A stretch of DNA of 64,000 nt from Diabrotica undecimpunctata (lineage: Eukaryota; Arthropoda; Insecta; Coleoptera; Chrysomelidae). Location: contig NC_092803.1 of NCBI RefSeq assembly GCF_040954645.1, positions 63,264,984 to 63,328,983 on the forward strand, in the 5' to 3' direction. The position numbers were made by a program, and so were the translations under genes. The notes beneath the pieces are model-generated. The model had not been told where the DNA came from and did no database searches. It saw only the letters and a program-made list of their open reading frames with translations. Of this stretch, positions 45,361 through 56,639 are shown one piece after another (position 1 is the stretch's first letter; each line of letters starts with the position of its first letter).

Positions 45361-46959
45361 ATAACAGAATTTCTAGAAGAATTCCCACAGGATATGTTTT
45401 TTACAACTTAGTTGTGCGGATGACGCAAATGCAGGGGGTTAAAGATGATAACTACCCTAAGTCATTAGAAGGCCACATCTCTCCGGGCTGTGGAGGAAGA
45501 AGATACACCCAATCCGCATTCATGCACTATCTTTGTACAAGATAAAGATAGGGAACGTTTCGAGTCCTTAATAGACTAAGAATAAGTAACTACGGGTACA
45601 GGACACATCTATGGACAGCAAACCTTCAAAAAAAGTAATTTTATGGATTTCTGGATTCTGAATTTCAAGAAGAGTTCCAGAAATTCCAAAAGTCGCCCTT
45701 TTTCGGGGCAGGAAAGTTTACTTTCCGATCCAAGGAGAAAAAGAAAAAAACACTGGAAGAGAAGCCAGTAGAAACTCACTTCAGTGAAACAGGGAAAACT
45801 TCCCTACATATGAAGGTTCAGGAAGACGAGCAACATTCTTTAGATGAAACCAGCCTGCTCATAAGGACTAATATCCAAAAGTGCATTAAGCACACAACAG
45901 AAGAAGAAAAGTCTATAAAACCAACACCAGACAACTGTTTATAGTAAACGGAGAGATGAGGATCCTATAGACCAATTTTCAACACGCTAAAGCCGCACCT
46001 GCAACGCTGCGGCAAAAGTGAAATATAAAGTTATTAATGTAACCCTATTACAGGAGCTCTGGAGAATAGGCAAGAGGATTGCTAGCTTATCAACTCAGCA
46101 AGGTAAGGATTTATACACACGTTAGCTATAAGGCCAGTAATAGAGTAGACTGTACAATAAACCCAGAGCTCTGCACCGATGATATTTTTACAGGTATTCG
46201 AACTATAACCACAGAAGTAGAAAGGAAGAACTGGAGGTATTTAGCTCACTTTCTGAGTAATGAGATTCTAGGTACACCAAGAACATTACCGCAAGGAGTA
46301 AATCCATTTTTAAATTTATCTTTTCTGAAGGTCTAATGATATCCACTATACGAAACAAGGTAACTTTTGTCACTAGGGTACGCAAAGAATTGTTGGATTT
46401 AGAGTTCTGCACCAACAAGGTAAGTGATATATTAATATATTGGTAGAGTCTGATGAACGCTCATGTTTGGATCACAGACACATACCAGTTGATGTTTATA
46501 TATTTCTCTCATAAATTAAATAGAGAAATCCTAGAGATTCAAACTGGCATGAAAAGTACCTAAGAAACTTGTTCCTGTCTTACCAAGAAAAGTGTTAGGA
46601 AAAAACAAGGAAGAGTACAGCAGTATTACGTCTGCTGAAACAACGAAAAGTAAGCTGAGATGTAAAGAAACCATGAAAAGTGGACTGTATGTTTGCACTG
46701 GTTTGAATTTTTTATAAAGAAAAGCACAATCGTATTGACAACTTGACAGAACACTTAATTCTCATTTTTTACCTACAATGTTGCCGTTCGGATACTCTTG
46801 TACTAATTGGTGAATAATTTTAAAATATTTGAGTTTCAAACAACATTTAAATCGAATTTTAAACCCAACTATATTGTAAAATATATGTATAGAAAAGGCA
46901 TATCAAACTGACAAATCTCTGAAAACGATGACTTTGTATAAACCAACTTAAGTTTCTGC
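45361..46959 (+). other. unassigned region with short open frames
   Basis: A 103-codon open stretch (about 45637-45945) is lysine- and glutamate-rich (RSKEKKKKTLEEKPVETHFSE) and lacks an ATG. A second (46079-46336) reads MLAYQLSKVRIYTHVSYK with WRYLAHFLSNEILGTP. The codon mix resembles a decayed retroelement ORF1 or gag, but I see no diagnostic motif. Confidence 0.3.
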
Positions 46960-47800
46960 AATCAATTGCGGAAAAGTTCACATACTTCTGCTTTTTCTTC
47001 TTCGGCTTTTCCCATTATGAGTTTACTGTTTTCGTCCTACACAGCACTTTATTTTCCGTTATCTGCTTTGAGGTCTTTATCTATTATAGCATTTCATATT
47101 TATGTTTTCCATCTTGTAGCAGGTCTTTCTTTTCGTCTTCTTCCCGGTAGGTCCCAGGCCAATATTCTTTTTGACAACTTGTGCTCTGGTATAATTTGTA
47201 CATCCCCGTACCACTGCAGGGCTCTTTTTTCCAACTTTTTTGTAGTTGAGCATTTTACTTCCATTCTGTTCCTCTGTTCTCATTCTATCCGCTCTGGTGA
47301 TTTGTAGACATCTTTTCGTAAAGTGTAGTTTAACTTTTCATATTTTATTTCGTATTGATGTTACCATTGGCCATACTTCCGCTCATTCAGGGTAATATTC
47401 ATCACAATGCTCCAAAATATCCTTTTTATGCTCTCTTTGGTTAGAGTGTTGTTAATATCACTTCATGGAGTGCTTTTGTTGCCTATTTTTTTGTGCTATT
47501 TTCATTTCTATATCTTTTATACAAGTATCATCTCGGCTTATCATTTATCCTAAATAGTTAAAAGTCTTACAACGTTTAATATTCTCTTCTTCAAAAGTTA
47601 AGTTTAAATCTGCAACTTGGAATCCAATACATACGTCTTCTGTCTAACACATATTTATCTTGAGTCCCCATAGCTCATATTCTTCCTTTAATTTTCTTAT
47701 CATATCTTCCATATCTTTCCTGTCTTGTACAAAAATGACTTTGTTATCTGCGAAAAGTAGTGAATGTAATATATTCTCTTATACTGGTATGCCCATTGTT
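46960..47800 (-). pseudogene. LINE 3' fragment (C-terminal RT)
   Basis: Minus-strand LINE remnant starting just after the catalytic box: LLFADNKVIFVQDRKDMEDM then IRKLKEEYELWGLKINMC, a decayed FNYLG, RCLQITRADRMR, and in another frame LQWYGDVQIIPEHKLSKRIL with AWDLPGRRRK. This C-terminal arrangement resembles that of the LINE at 53.8 kb, though diverged. Multiple stops and shifts. The 5' end is truncated at the palm. Confidence 0.7.
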
Positions 47801-47849
47801 CCTTATTATCTATATCATTTCTTCAAAGCCTGATCTATGTATCATAATT

Positions 47850-48390
47850 ATATCATCATCATTTTCACCATATGCCAATCTGCCCACGATTGTCTAAAAT
47901 TCGCTTTGCTATGTTGTAACAGCTTGTTTCCTTATGTCATAGTCCCATCGTAAATTTGGACGTCTTCTTGGTCACTTGACGCCTCTTGGATACCACTGTG
48001 TAATTCTAGTGGACCACCTATTGTCAGTTCTTCTCGCTAAATGTCCCGCCCACTGCCATTTTAAAGATTAAATTTTATGGATTGCATCAATAACGTTGGT
48101 TTTCTATCTGATCCATTATATCCTTTTTCGATCTCTCTTTTTTGTACCTAGCATGCGTCGCTCCATTGACCTTTGAGTGATTGAGTTTTGATATAATTTC
48201 TTTTTTTAGTGTCCAAGTTTCGCAGCCGTATGTCATGATTGGTGTAGTATACACTGATAGAAAGCTTTTCTCTTCAGGTGGATTGGTATCTTCGATCTGA
48301 ATATAACTGCATTTCTACCAAAAGATGTCCAAGCTAGTTTCATTCTATATGATGTTTCTCTTCTTCTCTGATGTTTATAGATGTAATCTA
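47850..48390 (-). pseudogene. RTE-type LINE 3' fragment
   Basis: Minus strand: KIPIHLKRKAFYQCI, RSMERRMLGTKKRDR, LKWQWAGHLARRTDNRW, ITQWYPRGVK, RRRPNLRWDYDIRKQAV. The same C-terminal layout as the copy at 29075-29850, but from another family and more decayed. Ends near a TGATGATGATATAA stretch at 47850. Confidence 0.8.
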
Positions 48391-49858
48391 CTTCAATTAA
48401 TTAATCAATTAAATATATTATTATTTAAACAAATGAAAACATAAATAAAATATAAATCTCAGGGCTGAATGATCCTATCAATACTTACTTTTGTGGCTTT
48501 AAATATTTCTCAGTGGTTTCCTTATAGGGATAGGTAAAAGAAAATCAAAATAATACACATATGGGTTTCAATTTCAATTCAAGAAATTATAAAAATAGTT
48601 TATTTTATCAAAACGTAAATCGATATTCAAAATTGAAAATTTTATTTATTCTCCTATCTGTATCTCATATAACAATTACAAAAAAAAAGAATCTTATTTC
48701 TTTTTGTCTCCAAATTTTTTTAAATCAATAACTGTGAATTTCTCTACTTCTGCTTTACAAAATGTTCCCGAAGTTCAGTTTTCTTGATATAAAAACAATT
48801 TTTATTTATCAATATTATTGTATCATAAAAAAAGTCAACTACAATGATTTAAAATAAACAAAACTGATTGAAATTTGATGATTTTATAATAGTGAAATAT
48901 GTAGATCCATATGCCCTGTAATATTTAACAGAAAAAACAATACATTCATATCATAACAGAACACGACTGACCTTTGCTGATGATTATACACTGTCTTCAC
49001 CCATAACACGTTTCCTTACTTGCTGGTGTTTCAATCAAAGAAAAACTCGTCCACGTCCCCCAAGAATGTCTCTGCTCCTCTGCTAAATTTTTTTCTCCTT
49101 TCCTTTCACCGCTTCGTACCGTACTGGTTCCGGCTTTCTCCTGATGCAATCTTTCAAATTTTTGGATACAATCTTAAACACAATACTGGATACTTTAAAG
49201 TCAAGAATTTATATCATCTCTCGACTTGTTGTATTCCTCGTTCCACGTTTTTTTTATGATGCTCGTAACTTTTCAAACACAAACCGGTCTTTTCATTTTT
49301 TACCAATCAAAACCAACCCAAAACTACCTCTCTCCTTAATCTAAACAAATTTTCAAATTTACGTATCTTTTTGTCTTTATGGGGTTCCAAGAAAGAAATA
49401 AAATTGCGTATCCTTATTCTACTTTCTACTAATCACGTTATTATCTATTTTTGAGAATTTTAATACAAAGGTAGGTTTTAACTATCTACTATGTAAAGTA
49501 CGGGCTAATGAGTTCCCTACCCGTATATCTCGAAAACTTAATGGTTGCTCCTTTGTTTAGTTAAAACATATTGTCCGTGGTTTTAATAAACAGTTCGACG
49601 ACGAACACTTTCTTAAACCATCAACCCTAACCGTCTCTAAGTTTGCTTGAAATACATTGTTCATGGGGCTAGTAAACCATTCTGCGAAACACTGTCTTAA
49701 AACTAGCTATAATTATTTTTACAAAATTTGTCATATACAGGGCGTTAAAAATTTATATGCTCGTGGTTGGGAAATATATGTCGAAAATTTTTCATTTTAA
49801 TTTAAATTTTAAATAGGAATATAGTTTTTTATTTCTCATGTCAAGTAGGAATATAACA

Positions 49859-49921
<63 letters not shown>

Positions 49922-50404
49922 TTAGTAAAAAAACCATGGTGTCAGGTTCTAAATCTCCAGTATTTTTATTTCTCACGCATATACCATCCGCTTCTATTAA
50001 CCCAATTGAAAGTCAGATGAACCGAATTATTCAGCAATAATGTTATTTTGTTTGCTGCAACAGCAGCGGATCTGCATACTGCATTTAAAAGCTTAAATCT
50101 CAAATTTAATAACTAGAGTTCTTTGATGAAGGGGCTTTCATTTCGTCTCTATTAAACATCAAATGTTGCATACATTTTTTAAAAGAGATGTAAATTATAT
50201 TCTCACATTATTTTTCCTAACTCCAATTAAAAAGTTGTTTGACTTTATAATTCTTGTCTTAATAATTACATTAAAACTTAAAAGCCAAATCAATTTTTCA
50301 TTAATTCTGGACAATTTTTGCATATTTAGTTCAAGGAATTTAGCGCTTCCGTATTATTTTGCATATATAAAAGAGTATAATATGATTATTTGTAAAATTA
50401 AATT
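48391..50404. other. no gene recognised
   Basis: AT-rich. An FADD-like stretch at about 48975 and open frames at 49020 and 49144 could be a LINE remnant, but nothing downstream supports it. Includes a TA tract at 49862-49917. Confidence 0.35.
49862..49917. repeat. (TA)n microsatellite
   Basis: TA tract of about 28 units. Confidence 0.98.
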
Positions 50405-50650
50405 AAAAATATATAACAATAAAACACTGAAAACTTTGTTTTTAAAACTTCCACAAAATTTATTATAAAATCTTATCACTACAGCGGTTTCGGCAGAGTG
50501 CCTTTCTCAAGTGGTCTATTTTGGTATGCGTTTACACTTTATGGTCTTACGAAATAGGTTGGGAAGGGGAGAACTGTTTGAGTCAAGTTGATCATTCAGA
50601 ATAATGTCTCTGTTCTTTAGTTTGTTAATTTCCATATATTAAGGCCTTTT
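50405..50650 (-). mobile_element. PLE 3'-end fragment
   Basis: Matches the 3' tails of the PLE copies at 119-345 and 2440-2660 (AACAATAAAACACT, then CACTTGAGAAAGGC on the minus strand). Only the tail remains. Its ribozyme-like scaffold has a clean stem II (GGCACUCUGCC) before GAAA and then ACCGCUGU, one base away from a perfect palindrome. Confidence 0.85.
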
Positions 50651-50699
50651 TTTTGGGACATTTTTGGGACATTTTTTTGGGACTGTCGACTCTCCCGTT

Positions 50700-51200
50700 T
50701 TGTAAACACTAGATATGATGAGGTTGAATTTCATATTTTTCAATAGCTGATTCAACCAGAAAAAAAACTTCTTAATTAAATCCCTGCATTCGTGCAGATG
50801 ATGTGGCTTCAGGTTTACTTAGGCTTATATTTTTATGTCTTTTTAAAAAGCCTTGGAGCCATTCAATACCAGATATGCCATTCGTTACATTAAATTTGTG
50901 TGTAGTACGATTTTTTTTGCCAAGTTAAAAGCAAGAGTTCTCAGCTCACAAAGGTTTAGTTCATAAAATTGCCCCTTCATAAATTTAATATAAGCCTTCA
51001 ACTCACTCTCCTGTTCAAAGCCGCAAACAGTTCTGTAATGGCCCAACTTTTTTTCTACAGAAGAAGAACAATGTAGTTTTGTCTTGTAATTAGCCGCGTG
51101 GCGTGGTTTGTGGAACTTCAAAGGTTTGCGATGCTTTTTTGTACCCCCTTTGATTCGATATTACGATAGAGACTGCTTTCATAATCGATTTCCTACTCTA
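50700..51200 (-). pseudogene. pogo/Tigger-type transposase remnant
   Basis: Minus strand, N-terminal DNA-binding part. A psq-type helix-turn-helix (MKAVSIVISNQRGYKKASQT with VPQTT, about 51195-51130) leads into the 78-codon frame 50885-51121: FEQESELKAYIKFMKGQFYELNL and [12 protein letters not shown]. The CENP-B-type HTH follows out of frame ([24 protein letters not shown]). The DDE core is absent: the fragment ends at about 50700 next to the PLE tail. Assignment rests on the order of these two HTH units. Confidence 0.75.
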
Positions 51201-51429
51201 GGAATGTTGTTTGTTTTTTTGTACGTTCTAACTATGAATGTGCCTATAAAAAATACAAAAAAATGTAGGTAAGTAACCAACGCAGTCTAAGGCACAGGGT
51301 AATATGGGTAGAGTGAAGTATCAAGTACAGTGAACCCCACTTTGCTCCTTGCAAACTTCCTACTTTGCTCCATTGTTATCAAAAATGTAATAGTACGATA
51401 TTCTAGCTTACCTTAAAGTATATTCATGT

Positions 51430-53400
51430 ACTCTTCTTCTTATAGTGCTGTGCACCTATAGTGCATTGGCGAATTATCTTAAGGCCAAACGTCTGTCTTT
51501 TGCGGCATGCAAAAGATCGCCAGTATTATTTATACCTGTCCATTTCTTTATTTTCCGTAGCCACGATGTTTGTTTACGACCTACTCCTTTCTTTTCTTCA
51601 ATCTTTCCCTGGATGATCAGTTGAGAGATTTCGCATTTTTTGCTCTCAGAATATGGTCGAGGTATCCAATTTTTCGTACCTTGATCAAATTGAGTAGTCC
51701 TCTCTCAGTATTTGCCTTTCTTAATACTTCCTCGTTTCTCACCCTATCTGTCTATGGTATGTGGAATATTCTTCGCAACATCCACATTTCGAAGACCTCC
51801 AACTTATTAGTGGAATGTACTCTTAACGTCCATGTTTTTATGCCGTATAACAATATGGACCATACATATAGCATTTAACCATCCTGTAGCGGAGATTGAA
51901 GGAAAGATTGCGGTTACATAGTAGCGGTTTAAATTTAATAATAGCTTGTCTTGCTTGTTCAGTACGGCATAGTTGTAGATCCCATTGGTCATTCATTATC
52001 ATTCCAAGTATTTAAATATTTTCACTTGATCCATTGGAGCATTATCTACTTGCAGTTGTATTCTTAAAAGTGCATTTTTTCTTATTGCCATACATTTAGT
52101 TTTTCCAGCATTTATCTTCAAGCCATATATTTTTGCTATGGTGTTTATTTTATTTAACATCAACTCCATATCATGTTCGTTGTCTGTGATTATCACGGTG
52201 CCGTCGGTATAATTAATGTTATTTATCGGGAACCTGTTTACCTTTATTCCACACTCAGAGCCTTTCAGTTCCTCGGCAAAAATGTTCTTCACATAAAGAT
52301 TGAAGAGCTTAGAAGACAAAATACACCCCTGTCGCACCCCTCTTAAAATTTTAAGTTTAAAGTTCTGTGTTGGTTGATTTGTTCAGTCTCTATCGAGCTT
52401 TTTAATTCCAATAGATATTCTGGATAACTCTTATATCTTTCTCGTCAATGTTAGCGTTATGTAGCATTTTTATCATTAGGTACGTCATATTTTACGGTGT
52501 CAAACGCTTTTTCATAATCGAGGAATGGTATAACTATATTCTTTCGTTAATCCATGCAGTTTTGTACGAGCGTATTCAAGCAAAAAGCTGCTTCACGTAT
52601 ACCCAATCCGCTCTTGAAACCAAATTGTCTCTCACCGCTTAGATCTTCCAGCTTTCTGAACATTTTTGTGTGAAGGATGCAAAGAAATACCTTAAGCAAC
52701 TGGCTCATTAAACCTATTAGTCTGTAGTCTTTGCATTTTGTCGCTCATTGTGATTTAGGGATCATTATAAAGGCTAAAAAAGGCAATCCGTTGGAATGTG
52801 GCCGGTGTTATATATGGCATTGAAAATTGTTACCAGCATGTCTATGTTATCATCTTCCAACAGTTTTATGGCTTTCGTAGTAATTCCATCCAGTCCAGGG
52901 GCCTTGCCTAGTTTTGCTACTTTTATAGCCTACTCCACTTCGGCGCAAATAATGGGAAGGCCGGATAGATTTTCCGTGGGTAAGTTAGTAGTTGGCAGAT
53001 TCGGTCTATTATCCGCAAAGAGGGATGAAGCATAGTTTGCCCAGATTTTAGCTAGTTCTTCCTGGGTATGAACTTAGTTTCCCTGATCATCCTTCAGGCG
53101 AGTCACATGTCAAAATTTCTTTGACCGTTTTATGTAGTCCAAAGCTGTCTTCCTTTTCTTGTAGTGATTAAAATTCTTTACAACGTTCTTTTATCCAGCT
53201 TTCCTTTGCGTTTTTAATTTTTGCACTTATCGTACGTTGGATTTCCTTGTATTCCTGTTGATTCTGATGTATTTTGTACTGTCTATGTTGCTCAAGTATC
53301 TCTTCCTTCTTCATCCACTCGTTTTTGTGATTTCTTTTTATTTGACTTGCGACTACTTCGTCAGCCTCGACTATAGCTATTCATGTACTATATAGGACTC
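51430..53400 (-). pseudogene. RTE-type LINE pseudogene
   Basis: Long minus-strand LINE remnant lacking the endonuclease. From high to low coordinate: EWMKKEEILEQHRQYKIHQ; CKDYRLIGLMSQLLKVFL; QFGFKSGLGIREAAFCLNTL; FLDYEKAFDTVKYD; GVRQGCILSSKLFNLYVKNI; NYTDGTVIITDNEHD (the catalytic DD is now DG); INAGKTKCMAI; and the thumb RIFHIP and RVRNEEVLRKANTERGLLNLI. One 112-codon stretch stays open (51999-52337). Stops and frameshifts elsewhere. The mutated YADD box alone would abolish activity. Confidence 0.85.
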
Positions 53401-53784
53401 ATATATATTCATGTACTATATAGGATATTAATAAATGCTTCGACAAACAAAAAGTCCAATGTCGATGTTTGGTTTCTAAATAAATGCAATTAAAAAACGA
53501 GTGTAAATAATATCAAAACACGTATTTTTCTATCAAGACGCGCCATAAACGTAAATCAAATAATAATCAACTGAGGCTTGTGAAGATCACGTATTACCTG
53601 ACAACGACTCAACTGCGATATACGCTACAATATGCCCTACTTTCCCCTACTATTATATTTTCGCTGTGATTTGTTTTACGTTCCTTTAGTATATGAATAA
53701 ATATCGGATTTACCCAATCGTCAGGGTAAATACTGGTACTATGTATTTTTTTAACAGCTCCCAAAGGAATGGACGGAGGCATAT

Positions 53785-55092
53785 ATGACATCTATATTTA
53801 AGAAAGGAGATAGAAAACGATGCGAAAACTACAGAGGAATAAGCGTAATATCATCAATAGGAAGATTATATGGGAAGATACTGCGAGAAAAGATAGAGCA
53901 AGCGATAAAAGGCAAAATCGGGGAGGATCAGGCAGGCTTCACGGCAGGAAGATCATGCATAGACCACATATACACACTGGAACAACCGTTGGAAAAGAAA
54001 AAAGCAAAAAATAGAGATATACACTTGGCATTTGTGGATCTGAGAAAGGCGTATGACTCTGTACCAAGGTCAGAACTATGGGAGGCAATGTACAAATTAG
54101 AAATACAGACGGAACTCATAGAAGCTACAAAAGCTCTGTATAAAGAAAATAAAGTGTCCATTAAAATGGGAACAAGAATCATAGGAGACTTCACCACAAC
54201 AAAAGGGCTCCTGCAGGGTTGTTCCACATCTCCAACCCTATTCAAAATATACTTAGAGAAAGCCTTGACTACATGGAAAAGAAAATGCGAAGGCATGGGA
54301 GTACCGGTACGAAACGAATACCTATATACGTTAAGTTTTGCAGACGATCAAGTAGTGATTGCACAAGACCAAGACGACCTCAGCTACATGATGAAGAAAC
54401 TACAAGAAGAATATACCGAGGCTGGCCTAGATATTAACCTCGCGAAAACAGAGTACCTATCTACAAGTGAAGAAGACATAGAAGATCTACAGATTGATGA
54501 CAACGTAACAATCAAAGGAAAGGATAAATTCAAATACCTGGGGTTTATAATCACGAAAAAGGCAACAACAGAGGAAGAAATTACACAAAGATTAGGACAA
54601 ACAAGAACAGCAATCCGACAACTTAACTCAGTATGGTGGGATAGACACCTAAATATGAAGACAAAAACGCAGATTTATAAAACATTAGTGCGAAGTATTA
54701 TGACATATGGGGCCGAAAATTGGACCATAAACAAGAAAAACAGCAGTAAGATAATAGCAACAGAGATGGAATGCCTGCGAAGATGCTGCAGAGTAACAAG
54801 AATGGATAGGAGAAGTAATGACGAAATAAAGCAAAGAACATCAATAGAAACAGACATACTGACATATATAGAACAAAAAAGAATAAAGTGGTATGGACAT
54901 GTAAGAAGAGCTAGCGACAGCAGATGGATAAAAAGAATAACCGAATGGAGCCCCATAGGAAGGAGGAAAAGAGGACGACCCCGAAAATCCTGGAGGAACG
55001 AAGTAGACGACGCCATGAGTAAGAGAGGACTAAACGATGTAGAATGGAACAACAGAGAGAGATGGAAACGGTTGAGCGAGGGAAGCCAGTGA
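53785..55092 (+). CDS. LINE reverse transcriptase, intact RT but 5'-truncated
   Basis: The least damaged LINE in the window: 435 codons open to a TGA at 55090. Homology starts slightly upstream (LPKEWTEAY from about 53758, just after an in-frame TAA), so the ATG at 53785 is internal. Motifs in order: IFKKGDRKRCENYRGI, DQAGFTAGRSCIDHIY, AFVDLRKAYDSVPR, GLLQGCSTSPTLFKIYLE, LSFADDQVVIAQD (catalytic DD intact), INLAKTEYL, FKYLGF, MTYGAENWT, RIKWYGHVRRA, GRRKRGRPRKSW. The apurinic-type endonuclease is missing, so it is a dead-on-arrival insertion, probably young. An RTE-like clade is likely but not certain. Confidence 0.9.
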   Translation: MTSIFKKGDRKRCENYRGISVISSIGRLYGKILREKIEQAIKGKIGEDQAGFTAGRSCIDHIYTLEQPLEKKKAKNRDIHLAFVDLRKAYDSVPRSELWEAMYKLEIQTELIEATKALYKENKVSIKMGTRIIGDFTTTKGLLQGCSTSPTLFKIYLEKALTTWKRKCEGMGVPVRNEYLYTLSFADDQVVIAQDQDDLSYMMKKLQEEYTEAGLDINLAKTEYLSTSEEDIEDLQIDDNVTIKGKDKFKYLGFIITKKATTEEEITQRLGQTRTAIRQLNSVWWDRHLNMKTKTQIYKTLVRSIMTYGAENWTINKKNSSKIIATEMECLRRCCRVTRMDRRSNDEIKQRTSIETDILTYIEQKRIKWYGHVRRASDSRWIKRITEWSPIGRRKRGRPRKSWRNEVDDAMSKRGLNDVEWNNRERWKRLSEGSQ

Positions 55093-55815
55093 ATACTGTA
55101 GAATCCCTAAATATATATGTATTTTTTTAATTATTAGTGGTGTTAAAGCTTTAGTATTACCTTGGGCGAGATCCTACTGCAAATACTAACTGTAAACAAT
55201 ATAGAAAAGCGCATTAATCTAGTAGAGACCCTAAACGTGAAACAGAACGATAAAGGGGCGTGAAAACTTATCAATAACCTAAAAACTAACACAAACCACA
55301 TGCAAAAACTTAAACAGAAAAAGTGACTACTAATCAGGTGGCATATCAATTGCTATTGAATATAAAACTAGCACAGGGCCACAGAAAATTAAAATACAAA
55401 GATGTAATAAGAATAAGACTTACGTGGTAAAAGATATTTTCACCCCTCACGAATTGTGTGAATCATGAGAACTTAAAAAAATATTGTTCTATTGAGCGTA
55501 CTTAAGAAGGACACAAAAGGACTGTCTATGTTTCGGTAGCTCTGGTCTATGCTGTCCAAATGTAGATATCTCCACGTAGATAAATAGCCGAATATTTTTA
55601 AAGCATGATTCTGCTACACTTTACAAGTTAAAAAATGGGGGAAATATAGACATTTTTGATACAACAGGCTTGTATGACATGCTAAAACGTTGTTTAAGAT
55701 TATTTATATGCGGAATATAAAATATAATATAGATCGCAAATATTTTAAATACGTTTTAATTACTACGTGTTTCATAGTTAGGTACTCTATAAGTCAAAGA
55801 ACTGAACATGTGTAT
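55093..55815. other. no gene recognised
   Basis: Follows the LINE. A short AT-rich 3' part ends at about 55130. The rest has no recognisable coding or repeat structure. Confidence 0.35.
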
Positions 55816-56050
55816 ATGTCGAATGCCCTAACTGCGGAATTCTCGTTCGACGATCGATGTTAAATAGGACGAGTCGAGTATTGTAGAATAAATGATTTAA
55901 TGCTAGCTTAAAATAGGTACATATAACATAACTTCAAAAATGACTTAATTTATTGACTAAGGTAAATATTCTGTTGGACTATGTACACAAACGTGTTCAG
56001 TCCCGATTTTTAAGAATACAGTATAAAACAACAACTCATCAAAAAGGCAA
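55816..56050. repeat. LTR-like direct repeat, left copy
   Basis: Shares CTTAAAATAGGTA, TAACTTCAAA and AAGGTAAATATT blocks, in order and spacing, with 58772-58990. Diverged, so old if these are LTRs. Confidence 0.6.
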
Positions 56051-56550
56051 ATATATAATATTCAAATTATGAGATTATTCTTATAGTATTTTTCAAATGA
56101 TCCAGTTTTACTAGAAGGTAAATAACCTCATAAATAAAGTAAAACACGGATATCCATTTAAATATTAAAGTAAAACTAATAATTAATTTTATTATTAGTA
56201 ATAATGTGTGATTAAACACATTGGTCATTATACTCGTATATAAAAACCAGACAACAACCAGAGAATGTATAAATACATATAAAATAATAATAATAATATT
56301 AAGAATATAAAATAATAATTATATCACTTTTAACTAATTGATTCGGTTTTGGAATTACTATCTCGCCCGAGCATTGCTACATATAACTCTAATAATTAGA
56401 GAAACTATCTAGTTTAATAATAATCTAATCTTTTGTCTAATCTAATTACATGCAGTTGATCTAAGTGGGACTACTTTAAGAGTGTTACTTAAATTTTTTA
56501 TGATAGGGTTTGTTTTCGAGGAGCTGGATTTGCTCTTTATAATTGATTAT

Positions 56551-56604
56551 GATTTGATGCTGATCTACCAGCATCAAATCTAATCAGCTTAGATTTGATG
56601 CTGG
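56551..56604. repeat. hairpin with a third repeat
   Basis: GATTTGATGCTG (56551-56562), a 6-nt loop and its exact complement CAGCATCAAATC (56569-56580) form a 12-bp hairpin. A third copy, AGATTTGATGCTGG, follows at 56591. Confidence 0.85.
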
Positions 56605-56639
56605 TAATTTGATATCCTGTTTTTAAGTTCTCTTGGAAT

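Noticed and set aside
48965..49344. LTFADDYTLSS as a possible LINE catalytic box with open frames downstream
   Set aside because: No other RT or thumb motif in any frame nearby; insufficient support.
53928..55052. Minus-strand open frames of 122 and 125 codons
   Set aside because: Antisense shadows of the LINE RT frame, rich in Ser/Leu/Phe.
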